A stretch of DNA of 64,000 nucleotides from an uncultured Pseudomonadota bacterium. Its GTDB lineage: Bacteria; Pseudomonadota; Alphaproteobacteria; RF32; CAG-239. The stretch spans positions 61,328 to 125,327 of the forward strand of contig CABUUO010000003.1 in NCBI GenBank assembly GCA_902494875.1. Reading direction: 5' to 3'. The position numbers and the translations under genes are program-made. Within the stretch, counting starts at the first letter, position 1. Each line of letters starts with the position of its first letter. The notes beneath the pieces were generated by a model. The model was not told the origin of the DNA and searched no databases. It saw only the letters and a program-made list of their open reading frames with translations. This document shows, one piece after another, positions 51,767-59,444 of the stretch.

Positions 51767-52222
51767 TCAGTAGTTTGCCGGAATTACGCGAGCCTTGTCC
51801 CCGTAAAGCAGCATGCATTTTTCACCCGGCGTCATCAAAACGTCGTTTCCTTGCGTAACGGTCATGATATTGCCGCCGGTTGTTCTGACGACATATTCAT
51901 ATCCGCCCTGTTTGGAGAGCTGTCCCTGAGCGGCATCGCCGGCAATGCCGCCGACAACGGCGCCGCCGATTGCTCCCAGAATTTTGGTGGTGTCATTGCC
52001 GCCGAGCAGGGTTCCGGCCACACCGCCGGCTGCGCCGCCGACCAGTGTTCCGGCATTGTTGTCACTCTGTACGGTTACCGCGCGCACGCTGACAACCGTA
52101 CACTCCATGGCCCGGTTAACCTGTCCGGTGCTGGAGGTGGCATATTGGTTGGCGCCGATGTTAGAGGTGCAGGCGCTCATCAGCAAAGCCAGCGGCAACA
52201 CGGCGGTCATATATTTCTTCAT
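51767..52222 (-). CDS. SlyB-like glycine-zipper outer membrane lipoprotein
   Basis: A 151-residue lipoprotein with lipobox LMSAC (Cys about 17). Two glycine-zipper hydrophobic hairpins (LVGGAAGGVAGTLLGG and ILGAIGGAVVGGIAGDAAQG, about 62-105) are typical of SlyB/Rick_17kDa lipoproteins, which support outer-membrane integrity. The C-terminal domain is short and beta-rich (YEYVVRTTGGNIMTVTQGND). ATG 52222 follows GGGAG. It is divergent from asnS. Confidence 0.85.
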   Translation of the reverse strand: MKKYMTAVLPLALLMSACTSNIGANQYATSSTGQVNRAMECTVVSVRAVTVQSDNNAGTLVGGAAGGVAGTLLGGNDTTKILGAIGGAVVGGIAGDAAQGQLSKQGGYEYVVRTTGGNIMTVTQGNDVLMTPGEKCMLLYGDKARVIPANY

Positions 52223-52377
52223 AAAATTAACTCCCAAAGTTTATTGTTGACTGTTGTTTCCGATTTTATACTTCAATTATCTTTTGTCAATGCTAGACAA
52301 TTAAAGTTAAGTGGTATATATTCATTGAGCCTTTAATTGGTAATAATAAAATAATATTGAATATTGAGGAATTTAAG

Positions 52378-53766
52378 ATGCTTAAAAGAACAAAAATTGC
52401 CGGCTTGCTGAAAGCTGAGCAGCCGATTGAAAAAGTATTGGTGAAAGGCTGGGTTAAAACCCGCCGGGATGCAAAAGATTTTTCGTTTATTGAACTTAAT
52501 GACGGTTCCTGCTTAAAAAATATTCAGATTATTGCCAATAATAACCTCAAAAATTATGAAGAAATCAAGAAAATTACAACCGGTTCGTCTCTGTCCGTAA
52601 CCGGCGCATTGGTTGAATCCAAAGGCGGAAACCAGAAGTTTGAGATCGTTGCCGAAGATGTTGAAATCTACGGTTTGGCGCCCGATGACTTTCCGCTGCA
52701 AAAGAAAAAGCACACGGATGAATATCTGCGCACCATTGCCCATCTGCGTCCGCGCACCAACAAATACGGCGCCGCTTTCCGCATCCGTTCGGGGCTGTCT
52801 TATGCCATTCACAAGTTTTTTCAGGAGCGGGGTTTCCGTTATGTTCATACGCCGCTTATCACCGGTTCCGACTGTGAGGGCGCAGGCGAAATGTTCCGCG
52901 TAACCACGCTGGATATGAACAATGTGCCCAGAACCAAAGACGGAAAGGTAGACTATTCGCAGGACTTTTTCGGCAAAGAGGCGCACCTGACGGTTTCCGG
53001 ACAGCTCAACGGCGAAATGTATGCCATGGGTTTGGGCGACATCTATACCTTCGGCCCGACTTTCCGTGCCGAAAACTCCAACACCACCCGTCATGCGGCG
53101 GAGTTTTGGATGATTGAGCCGGAAATGGCCTTTGCCGATATTTTTGACGATATGGACCTGGCCGAAGATATGGTCAAGTTCTGCATCAGCTTTTTGCTTG
53201 ATGAATATCATGACGATCTGGAGCTGTTTGACAAGTTTGTCGAGCCGGGACTGTTTGACAAGCTGCACAACATTGTTGAAAACGGCTTTGCGCGCATTAC
53301 CTATGCCGAAGCTATTGATATCATGAAAAAATCTGGCCATAAGTTTGAATATACGCCGGAATTCGGCATTGATATGCAAACGGAACACGAGCGCTATCTG
53401 GCGGAAGTTCATTTCAAGCGTCCGGTAATTGTTCGCGATTATCCGAAAGAGATCAAGGCTTTTTATATGCGCCTGAATGAAGACGGCCGCACCGTTGCCG
53501 CCATGGATGTTCTGGTGCCTGGCATCGGCGAACTGATCGGAGGTTCCCAGCGAGAAGAGCGCCTGGATGTTTTAGTCAGACGCATTGAGGAGATGGGTAT
53601 GACCGAGGCCGATTATGAATGGTATTTGGATTCCCGTCGTTATGGTACGGTTCCGCATGCGGGTTTTGGTTTGGGGTTTGAACGGATGATGATGCTGGTA
53701 ACCGGAATCGGCAATATCCGCGACGTCATTCCGTTCCCGAGAACGCCGAACTCAATTAATTTCTAA
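52378..53766 (+). CDS. asnS: Asparaginyl-tRNA synthetase
   Basis: A 462-residue class II synthetase. The N-terminal OB-fold (about 15-105) has VKGWVKTRRDAKDFSFIELN. Motif 1 is near FRYVHTPLITGSDCEGAGEMF, motif 2 is FGPTFRAENSNTTRHAAEFW, and motif 3 is GFGLGFERMMMLVTG. The enzyme charges tRNA-Asn directly, which makes a GatCAB amidation route for Asn unnecessary. A small lipoprotein ORF follows 10 bases after the stop. Confidence 0.96.
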   Translation: MLKRTKIAGLLKAEQPIEKVLVKGWVKTRRDAKDFSFIELNDGSCLKNIQIIANNNLKNYEEIKKITTGSSLSVTGALVESKGGNQKFEIVAEDVEIYGLAPDDFPLQKKKHTDEYLRTIAHLRPRTNKYGAAFRIRSGLSYAIHKFFQERGFRYVHTPLITGSDCEGAGEMFRVTTLDMNNVPRTKDGKVDYSQDFFGKEAHLTVSGQLNGEMYAMGLGDIYTFGPTFRAENSNTTRHAAEFWMIEPEMAFADIFDDMDLAEDMVKFCISFLLDEYHDDLELFDKFVEPGLFDKLHNIVENGFARITYAEAIDIMKKSGHKFEYTPEFGIDMQTEHERYLAEVHFKRPVIVRDYPKEIKAFYMRLNEDGRTVAAMDVLVPGIGELIGGSQREERLDVLVRRIEEMGMTEADYEWYLDSRRYGTVPHAGFGLGFERMMMLVTGIGNIRDVIPFPRTPNSINF

Positions 53767-53776
53767 GGAAAGAAAA

Positions 53777-53857
53777 ATGCGTCGTTTTTCATTAAATATC
53801 ACGCTGATAGTGTTCTTGGTGCTTATACTCGGAGCCTGTCACCACTGCTGGAGATAG
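53777..53857 (+). CDS. Very small lipoprotein-like peptide
   Basis: A 26-residue frame: a basic start (MRRF), a hydrophobic stretch (ITLIVFLVLILGAC) ending at a lipobox-like LGAC, then HHCWR. A ribosome site (AAGGAAAGAAAA) precedes ATG 53777. The last codons carry the GGAG site for the next gene (ATG 53860), so the two are probably translationally coupled. Entericidin-like peptides have a similar layout; no homology is claimed. Confidence 0.5.
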   Translation: MRRFSLNITLIVFLVLILGACHHCWR

Positions 53858-53859
53858 TT

Positions 53860-54462
53860 ATGCTGAATAAAGCTTGGTCGGTTTTGCTGGCGTTTGCTGT
53901 TTTACTGTCGGGCAATGCTGCGGTCGCTGCTTCGTCGGAAGACGGCGCAGATTTTATTACGGTCGATGCGGCAACCGACAAAGCTTTATCGCAGAATGAA
54001 GTCAATATTGACTTTGAATCCAGATTGGATCAGGTCATTCCCGTCGGGTTGAGTTCTGACAGCGAAAATTATTCTCCCGGCATGGCCGTGGATAAACCCG
54101 AGTGCGACAATCCCCGGCTGATGAAAAAGGTTTTGGAGCGTATTGCCGAATATTACAAAAGCAAGCCGGTTAACAGCCTGATTGAAAAAAGGCGCCAGGT
54201 TTTAACGCTAAAAAATCTGAACAGTTTTGTTGAAGAAGATATAGATTCGTTTCCTGAGGAAAAGAATTTTTATCTGGCCGGCAAGCTGATTTCCTATAAG
54301 ATAAACAAAGGGCTGAAGGCCGAAGATATGCGCCTTTGCCGCAGTGTTTCCTATCTGCCGATTTATCTGTTGATTTATCCGCATAATGCCGTTTATACCG
54401 TAGAAATTGTCAATTTCCCGGGGCAGGCAATCTCTGAGCGCTTTACTACGGTATATGATTAA
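53860..54462 (+). CDS. Exported protein of unknown function
   Basis: A 200-residue protein with a Sec signal peptide (MLNKAWSVLLAFAVLLSG, cleavage near AVAA, residue 24). The mature part has two Cys (KPECDNP and RLCRSVS) that could form a disulfide, a basic helical middle (RIAEYYKSKPVNSLIEKRRQ) and a beta-rich C-terminus (YLLIYPHNAVYTVEIVNFPG). No family is recognised. It starts three bases after the small lipoprotein stop and precedes rpoH. Confidence 0.6.
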   Translation: MLNKAWSVLLAFAVLLSGNAAVAASSEDGADFITVDAATDKALSQNEVNIDFESRLDQVIPVGLSSDSENYSPGMAVDKPECDNPRLMKKVLERIAEYYKSKPVNSLIEKRRQVLTLKNLNSFVEEDIDSFPEEKNFYLAGKLISYKINKGLKAEDMRLCRSVSYLPIYLLIYPHNAVYTVEIVNFPGQAISERFTTVYD

Positions 54463-54491
54463 TATACATTCTGAAAAAATATGTTTTTCTG

Positions 54492-54520
54492 TTGATTCCG
54501 TTTTTAAAAAGTTGCATAAT
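54492..54520 (+). promoter_or_regulatory. Sigma-70-type promoter of rpoH
   Basis: TTGATT (54492-54497) and CATAAT (54515-54520) are separated by 17 bases, 86 bases upstream of the rpoH start. Confidence 0.5.
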
Positions 54521-54606
54521 ATTTTCTGCTTTGGGGATTGTATCGGCGGTTTTTGCCGCTATATATTACCTATCCTGAGGCTGAAAGAAAAGAGGTTGTA
54601 TTATCA

Positions 54607-55497
54607 ATGAGTAATGAACTCGTTATTAGAAACTCATCTGCTTTGCCGGTTGTCGCCGGAGAAAACAGTCTTTTTTCATATTTTGAAAAAATCAAAAAAT
54701 TTCCGGTCCTGTCGGAAGAAGAAGAAATATCCTTGGTAAAGGCTTTTCATGAACGCGGGGATTTGACCGCGGCGCAAAAACTGGTCACGTCGCATTTGCG
54801 CTTGGCCGCCAAGGTCGCTTTGACCTACAAACGCTATGGGTTGCCTTTGCTGGACATCATTTCCGAAGCCAACATAGGTTTGATGCAGGCCGTTAAAAAA
54901 TTTGATTTGGATAAAAAAGTCCGCCTGGCAACCTATGCCGTTTGGTGGATTAAAGCCGCTATCAACGACTATATTCTGCGTTCCTGGTCTTTGGTTAAGA
55001 TCGGTACCAAAGCCGCGCAGAAAAAGCTTTTTTACAATCTGAACCGTATCAAGGCGCGTTTGGGAATTTATGAAAACCGCGAGTTGGAACCTGACGTGGT
55101 TAAGAAAATTGCTCAAGAGCTGGTGGTAGATGAGGCTGACGTTAAGGAGATGAACGGGCGTCTGTCCGGCGATACGTCTCTAAATACAACGGTTTCCGAT
55201 GAAGACGAAACCGAGAAGGTCGATTTTATTGTTGACAAAAGACAAAATATAGAAGAAAATCTTTCTTCCAAACAGGAGGCCGGCTTTAAGCAAAAGATTC
55301 TATACCGTTGCCTGGCCAAACTCAGCGACCGTGAGCAGTACATTATCAAAAACCGGATGCTGACGGATGAGCCCTGCACTTTGGAAGACATCGGCGCAAA
55401 ATTCGGAATCAGCCGCGAACGCGTAAGACAGATTGAAAAAAAAGCGTTTGAGAGGCTTTCCGCTTTGGTTAAGCTTGATTTGCAGGCGCAGATGTGA
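54607..55497 (+). CDS. rpoH: RNA polymerase heat-shock sigma factor (sigma-32)
   Basis: A 296-residue sigma-70-family protein. Region 2 includes LVTSHLRLAAKVALTYKRYG, FDLDKKVRLATYAVWWIKAA and INDYILRSWSLVK. The RpoH box is QKKLFYNLNRIKAR. Region 4 has LEDIGAKFGISRERVRQIEK. It directs transcription of chaperone and protease genes, for which clpB in this window is a likely target. ATG 54607 is chosen since upstream extension lacks homology; the ribosome site is weak. Many Alphaproteobacteria carry more than one RpoH. Confidence 0.92.
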   Translation: MSNELVIRNSSALPVVAGENSLFSYFEKIKKFPVLSEEEEISLVKAFHERGDLTAAQKLVTSHLRLAAKVALTYKRYGLPLLDIISEANIGLMQAVKKFDLDKKVRLATYAVWWIKAAINDYILRSWSLVKIGTKAAQKKLFYNLNRIKARLGIYENRELEPDVVKKIAQELVVDEADVKEMNGRLSGDTSLNTTVSDEDETEKVDFIVDKRQNIEENLSSKQEAGFKQKILYRCLAKLSDREQYIIKNRMLTDEPCTLEDIGAKFGISRERVRQIEKKAFERLSALVKLDLQAQM

Positions 55498-55530
55498 TAT
55501 AATACTCATACAAAAAAACGGGGAAGCATA

Positions 55531-55740
55531 ATGGAAAAGGTTGATGCTGTAATAGATTTGTCGTCTGAACAAAATAAAGCCGCGAGAGCCGCTTGTTTTG
55601 ATGCGGATACTTTTTTTGACGAGGCCAACCGTCGTATGGAGTTGCGTCTGAGTCGGATTCGCGGAGAAGAGGACAACGACAATGTCTCTTTCATGGCGCA
55701 TATGTCCAAGCAGATGGCTTCCGGCAACGTTCGCATATAA
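55531..55740 (+). CDS. Small acidic protein, unknown
   Basis: A 69-residue, charged, helical protein starting at ATG 55531 with GGGGAAGCATA upstream. It follows rpoH after 33 bases and is followed by a terminator, so it is probably cotranscribed with rpoH. No signal or family is seen. Candidate small regulator of unknown action. Confidence 0.5.
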   Translation: MEKVDAVIDLSSEQNKAARAACFDADTFFDEANRRMELRLSRIRGEEDNDNVSFMAHMSKQMASGNVRI

Positions 55741-55765
55741 AGGCGGCAGTATTTAAAGTTTTTTC

Positions 55766-55790
55766 AAAGGCGCTTTCGGGCGCCTTTTGG
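55766..55790 (+). terminator. Terminator after the rpoH unit
   Basis: AAAGGCGC (55766-55773) pairs with GCGCCTTT (55780-55787). Confidence 0.7.
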
Positions 55791-55866
55791 TTTATCGGGG
55801 TAAGGCCTATTAAAAACTTGCCTTTTGTTCCCAATCGGCTAAATTATCTTCGGTTTATATTTTTTT

Positions 55867-56724
55867 ATGGGAATTTTGCAGATGTCGTATCTTGACGAAC
55901 TGGTTGAAATGCTGCGCAACGGCAATATTGAAATGCCCCAGTTTGAAGCGCGGATGATTGCCGCCGGTGTTTTGGGGATTAACGTCGACACTTTTTTGTT
56001 TTCGGCGCCGCCGGCCACCGATGCGCAAATCGGCAGGATGAAAAAAATGGCTTCCGAACGTCTGCAGCATCGCCCGTTGTGCAAAATACTGGGAGCCAAA
56101 GGTTTTTATAAATATGATTTTGTGGTCAATGAGCATGTTTTGTCTCCCCGTCCGGATACGGAGGTTCTGGTAGAGGCAGCCATTGCCGAAGCCGAAAAGA
56201 GCTCTGCCCGCACAATTCTGGATTTGGGCACCGGTTCCGGGTGCATTATTCTCTCGATTATGGGCGATGTGCCGATGCTCAAAGGCTGGGCCGTTGACGC
56301 ATCTTCTCAGGCGATGGAAGTGGCGCGGATAAATGCCGGCCGGCTGGGACTCGATTCCCGGATGACGTTTGTTAATGCCAGCTGGTTTGATGAAAACCTG
56401 CCCGAGCTTTTGGGAACCAAATTTGACATTGTGGTTTCAAATCCGCCGTATATTCCCAGTGCCGAGATTGCGGAGCTGGAGCCGGAAGTAAAGAATTATG
56501 ATCCGCGTTCGGCGCTGGACGGCGGTGCCGACGGGTTGGAACATTATCGGCGGATAGCGGATCTCTGTCCGAAGATTTTGAATGACGGGGGGATGATTTT
56601 CCTTGAAGGCGGATTACATCAGGAAAATGATATCGCTTCCATTTTTACGGCCAAGGGATTCAAATTGGTAAAAATTATTCCGGACTTGGCGGGTATCAAT
56701 AGATGTATATTTTTGAAAAAATAA
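55867..56724 (+). CDS. prmC: Peptide chain release factor N5-glutamine methyltransferase
   Basis: A 285-residue SAM-dependent enzyme (PrmC/HemK) that methylates the GGQ glutamine of release factors. The N-terminal helical domain is about 1-85. The SAM motif is LDLGTGSG (about 118-125) and the catalytic motif is SNPPYIP (about 191-197). ATG 55867 is tentative; ATG 55882 is possible and neither has a strong ribosome site. The next gene is a DUF4167 protein, which follows prmC in many Alphaproteobacteria. Confidence 0.92.
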   Translation: MGILQMSYLDELVEMLRNGNIEMPQFEARMIAAGVLGINVDTFLFSAPPATDAQIGRMKKMASERLQHRPLCKILGAKGFYKYDFVVNEHVLSPRPDTEVLVEAAIAEAEKSSARTILDLGTGSGCIILSIMGDVPMLKGWAVDASSQAMEVARINAGRLGLDSRMTFVNASWFDENLPELLGTKFDIVVSNPPYIPSAEIAELEPEVKNYDPRSALDGGADGLEHYRRIADLCPKILNDGGMIFLEGGLHQENDIASIFTAKGFKLVKIIPDLAGINRCIFLKK

Positions 56725-56916
56725 TTTGCAATTAGAAAAATAATCTGTATTATCCGTTACAGATGAAGGCGCGGCGCAAATGCCGGAACGGGTGCTTTTT
56801 TTTATTTTTTGTTTTGCATCTCATCTTTTTTCAAAACAAAACATTTTTAATTTTAATTCAGTGTAACATAAATTACTTCAGATATTGTCTGGAGTCTGCA
56901 ATTGTGGTTGTAAATA

Positions 56917-57492
56917 ATGAAAAAAACAAATAACAAATTCCGTAACAATAATAACTCTAATCAGATCTATTCCCTCAATTATAAATTTGACAGCATCAGC
57001 GTTGCCGGCAAAATCAGCGGAACGGCGCTTGACCTCATTAAAAAATACAACGAACTGGCTAAGGAAGCCCACGGCAATAATGATTATGTTACGGCTGAAA
57101 TTTTCCGTCAGTATGCCGAACACTACCGCAAGATTGTAACCGAAATCAACGAAAAGAAAAACGCACAGAAAATTGTGTCTTTCCAAAAAAGCAACGAGAC
57201 ACAGCCCGTGCAGGACGACAATGTTGTGAGTAATGACAACTTAGATGAAGATTCTAAAAATCCGATATGCAATAATAGCAAAGAAAGCGGTAATTCTTCT
57301 GTTGAAGAACTGTCCGATTCTGCGGACAATGCCCCGGTCGAAACGCTCAGTGCCCCGATTCCCGAAAAAAAGGAATTTAAGGTAATTGAGATCAGTTCTG
57401 CCGAAGCGGGAAAGCTCGTTTCGGAGTCTGAAGCTTCGCCGAAGCCTCGTGCCAAAAGAATGCCGCGCAAAAAAGAAGTTGTTGCCGTTTAG
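56917..57492 (+). CDS. DUF4167-domain protein
   Basis: A 191-residue protein. The N-terminal domain (about 1-85) is Asn-rich then has FDSISVAGKISGTALDLIKK and YVTAEIFRQYAEHYRKIV, the DUF4167 signature of Alphaproteobacteria. The remainder is a low-complexity acidic tail ending in a basic RAKRMPRKKE segment. It is usually linked with prmC and clpB, as here. Function unproven; RNA or ribosome association has been suggested from composition only. Confidence 0.8.
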   Translation: MKKTNNKFRNNNNSNQIYSLNYKFDSISVAGKISGTALDLIKKYNELAKEAHGNNDYVTAEIFRQYAEHYRKIVTEINEKKNAQKIVSFQKSNETQPVQDDNVVSNDNLDEDSKNPICNNSKESGNSSVEELSDSADNAPVETLSAPIPEKKEFKVIEISSAEAGKLVSESEASPKPRAKRMPRKKEVVAV

Positions 57493-57514
57493 TCTTTTTG
57501 CATAGGAGCCGGAA

Positions 57515-58747
57515 TTGTATTTTATTATTGCCTCTTTGCTTGTTGCCGTCTCTTGTTCCGCCATCACCATCCGCACTTTGGTCGGATACAACAATCTGGG
57601 GCTGGGCAGCAAGCTGCTGATTTCTTTTCTGGTTATCGCCGGCTGGACGGCGCCGCTTCTGATTGGGTGGATTCGCAAAAACGATTATCTTGCCGGCAGC
57701 TTTTTCAGTGTTGTTTCCTATGCGGCTTATTTTCTGTTTGGCCTGGCTTTTATCCTGTTTGTTATGCTGTTTCTGCGTGACTTCGTCTGGTATTTGTTTT
57801 ACGGCGCAGCCAAGTTGTTTAAGTCTGCCAGCTGGTGGATAAATCCCAAAAACATTACCGTTCTGGGTTATGCCAATGTCGTTGTCGTGCTGCTGGCTTT
57901 GGCGGCGTCAGTTTATGCCGCTTATGAAGCCGTGCGGATTCCCGATATTAAAACCGTGGAATTTTCAACGCCGAAATTAAAAGACAATCTTTCAATCGTG
58001 CAATTGTCCGATTTGCATCTCAACCGCACCTCGTCACTGCGGCATTTAAAAAACATTGTCGAAAAGACCAATGCCCTGCAGCCGGACATCATTCTGCTTA
58101 CCGGCGATGTCGTCGATGACAAAATAGACCGCCTTGACGAATATATGGAAGTTTTGCAGGGGCTGAAAGCCCGTTACGGCATTTATTTTTCCGTCGGCAA
58201 TCACGAATATTATAACGGATTGTATCGTATTATCAAAAAACTGAACGCCATGGGCATCAGAATTTTGTTCAACCGCGGCGTGTCGATTCCTGAGCTGAAC
58301 GTGTTCGTTTCCGGTATTCCCGACGCGCAGACGGCCGCGGCCAGCAGCTTTTTTTCGGTCAATTTTGAAAAAGCCGTCAAGGGCAGCCTTCCAGAGCAAT
58401 ATCGCATTTTAATGTCGCACAATCCCGAAATGGCCGAGTACGTTACCCCGGTTGCCTTTGATCTTCAGGTTTCGGGGCATACGCACGGCGGCCAGATTTT
58501 TCCGTTTCATTTTTTAGCGTCCAAGGCCAACAAATATCTGGCCGGTTCCTATAAGGTAAATGACGTGGACCTTTACGTTTCGCGCGGCGCCGGTTACTGG
58601 GGCCCGCCGATGAGGCTGCTGGCGCCGGCCGAAATCACGCATATTGTCGTCAAAGCGGCGCTGCCGGTAAAAGTAAAAAAGGAAAAGAAAGTTGATGAAC
58701 ATCTGCAGGAGATGATTAATGCGCAAAACTTTGGTCTTGGACTGTGA
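57515..58747 (+). CDS. Membrane-anchored metallophosphoesterase
   Basis: A 410-residue protein. Four hydrophobic segments in the first 145 residues precede a calcineurin-like phosphoesterase domain: QLSDLHLNR, LLTGDVVDD, FSVGNHEYY, LMSHNP and SGHTHGGQ provide the metal ligands. This is the YkuE/YaeI-like class, some of which act on lipid-linked phosphates. Translation probably starts at TTG 57515, as AGGAG lies six bases upstream. The HAD gene overlaps its 3' end by 29 bases. The pair lies between the DUF4167 gene and clpB. Confidence 0.85.
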   Translation: MYFIIASLLVAVSCSAITIRTLVGYNNLGLGSKLLISFLVIAGWTAPLLIGWIRKNDYLAGSFFSVVSYAAYFLFGLAFILFVMLFLRDFVWYLFYGAAKLFKSASWWINPKNITVLGYANVVVVLLALAASVYAAYEAVRIPDIKTVEFSTPKLKDNLSIVQLSDLHLNRTSSLRHLKNIVEKTNALQPDIILLTGDVVDDKIDRLDEYMEVLQGLKARYGIYFSVGNHEYYNGLYRIIKKLNAMGIRILFNRGVSIPELNVFVSGIPDAQTAAASSFFSVNFEKAVKGSLPEQYRILMSHNPEMAEYVTPVAFDLQVSGHTHGGQIFPFHFLASKANKYLAGSYKVNDVDLYVSRGAGYWGPPMRLLAPAEITHIVVKAALPVKVKKEKKVDEHLQEMINAQNFGLGL

Positions 58748-59360
58748 CGGTGTCATCTATCCGATTTCGGACATTCCGAATGAGGTCTTTATCCGTGCTT
58801 TTAATGATGCGATTTATGCTCTGGGCATTTCGGAAGAGCAGTATCGGGAAGCTTCGGCCCGTGCTAAGGCTCGCAAGGCGCTGGGGTTGTTCAATTTTGC
58901 CCGCGAAATCTGTCAGGATTTCGGTGTCAGCTTTGACAAGTTTTGCGATGAGTTTGTTGCCAGGCTTGATTACTCTCCGCTCAAACCCGATCCCGAGCTT
59001 TTGTCACTGATATATAAGGTTCAGGAGCGCTATAATCTGGCCATTTATACCAACAACCATATCAAACATTTGGATAAGGTTTTGAAGGCCAAGTTTGATA
59101 AAAATTCCCAAAACATCGGTTTTGTCTGTTATGACATCACTTCCACTTATTTCAACAATATCTTCCATCCCAAAAAATCGGATCTCGGCCTGCGCATGGT
59201 GGCTGAAAAATTGGGACAGGAGCCGGAAAACTGTATTTTGATAGACGATGCCGAGGTCAATTGTGCCAAGGCCCGGAGCATTGGTATGGATGCAGTGCAG
59301 ATTAGCGAAGCGTATACGCTGAAAGATTATTTACGCTCTCTGGTTAAAAATTTGTCGTGA
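58719..59360 (+). CDS. HAD-superfamily hydrolase
   Basis: A 213-residue phosphatase-like enzyme. Motif I is LDCDGVIYP (Asp8, Asp10), motif II is the Thr in AIYTNNH, the Lys lies in FHPKKSD and the acidic end is LIDDAEVNC. The substrate is unknown; it resembles the pyrimidine 5'-nucleotidase at 4610 in motif I and cap length. ATG 58719 overlaps the end of the metallophosphoesterase gene by 29 bases, showing tight coupling. Confidence 0.8.
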   Translation: MRKTLVLDCDGVIYPISDIPNEVFIRAFNDAIYALGISEEQYREASARAKARKALGLFNFAREICQDFGVSFDKFCDEFVARLDYSPLKPDPELLSLIYKVQERYNLAIYTNNHIKHLDKVLKAKFDKNSQNIGFVCYDITSTYFNNIFHPKKSDLGLRMVAEKLGQEPENCILIDDAEVNCAKARSIGMDAVQISEAYTLKDYLRSLVKNLS

Positions 59361-59374
59361 TGTTTTGTCCGCCT

Positions 59375-59406
59375 CTTGATTTGTAACCGGTCGGCTGACT
59401 ATATTT
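59375..59406 (+). promoter_or_regulatory. Sigma-32-like promoter of clpB
   Basis: CTTGAT (59375-59380) and CTATATTT (59399-59406), 18 bases between, resemble the RpoH consensus (CTTGA and C-x-TATxT). It lies 39 bases before the clpB start. Confidence 0.5.
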
Positions 59407-59444
59407 AATATAAGAACAAAAGTTATAAGGAAGAGGTATTAATA

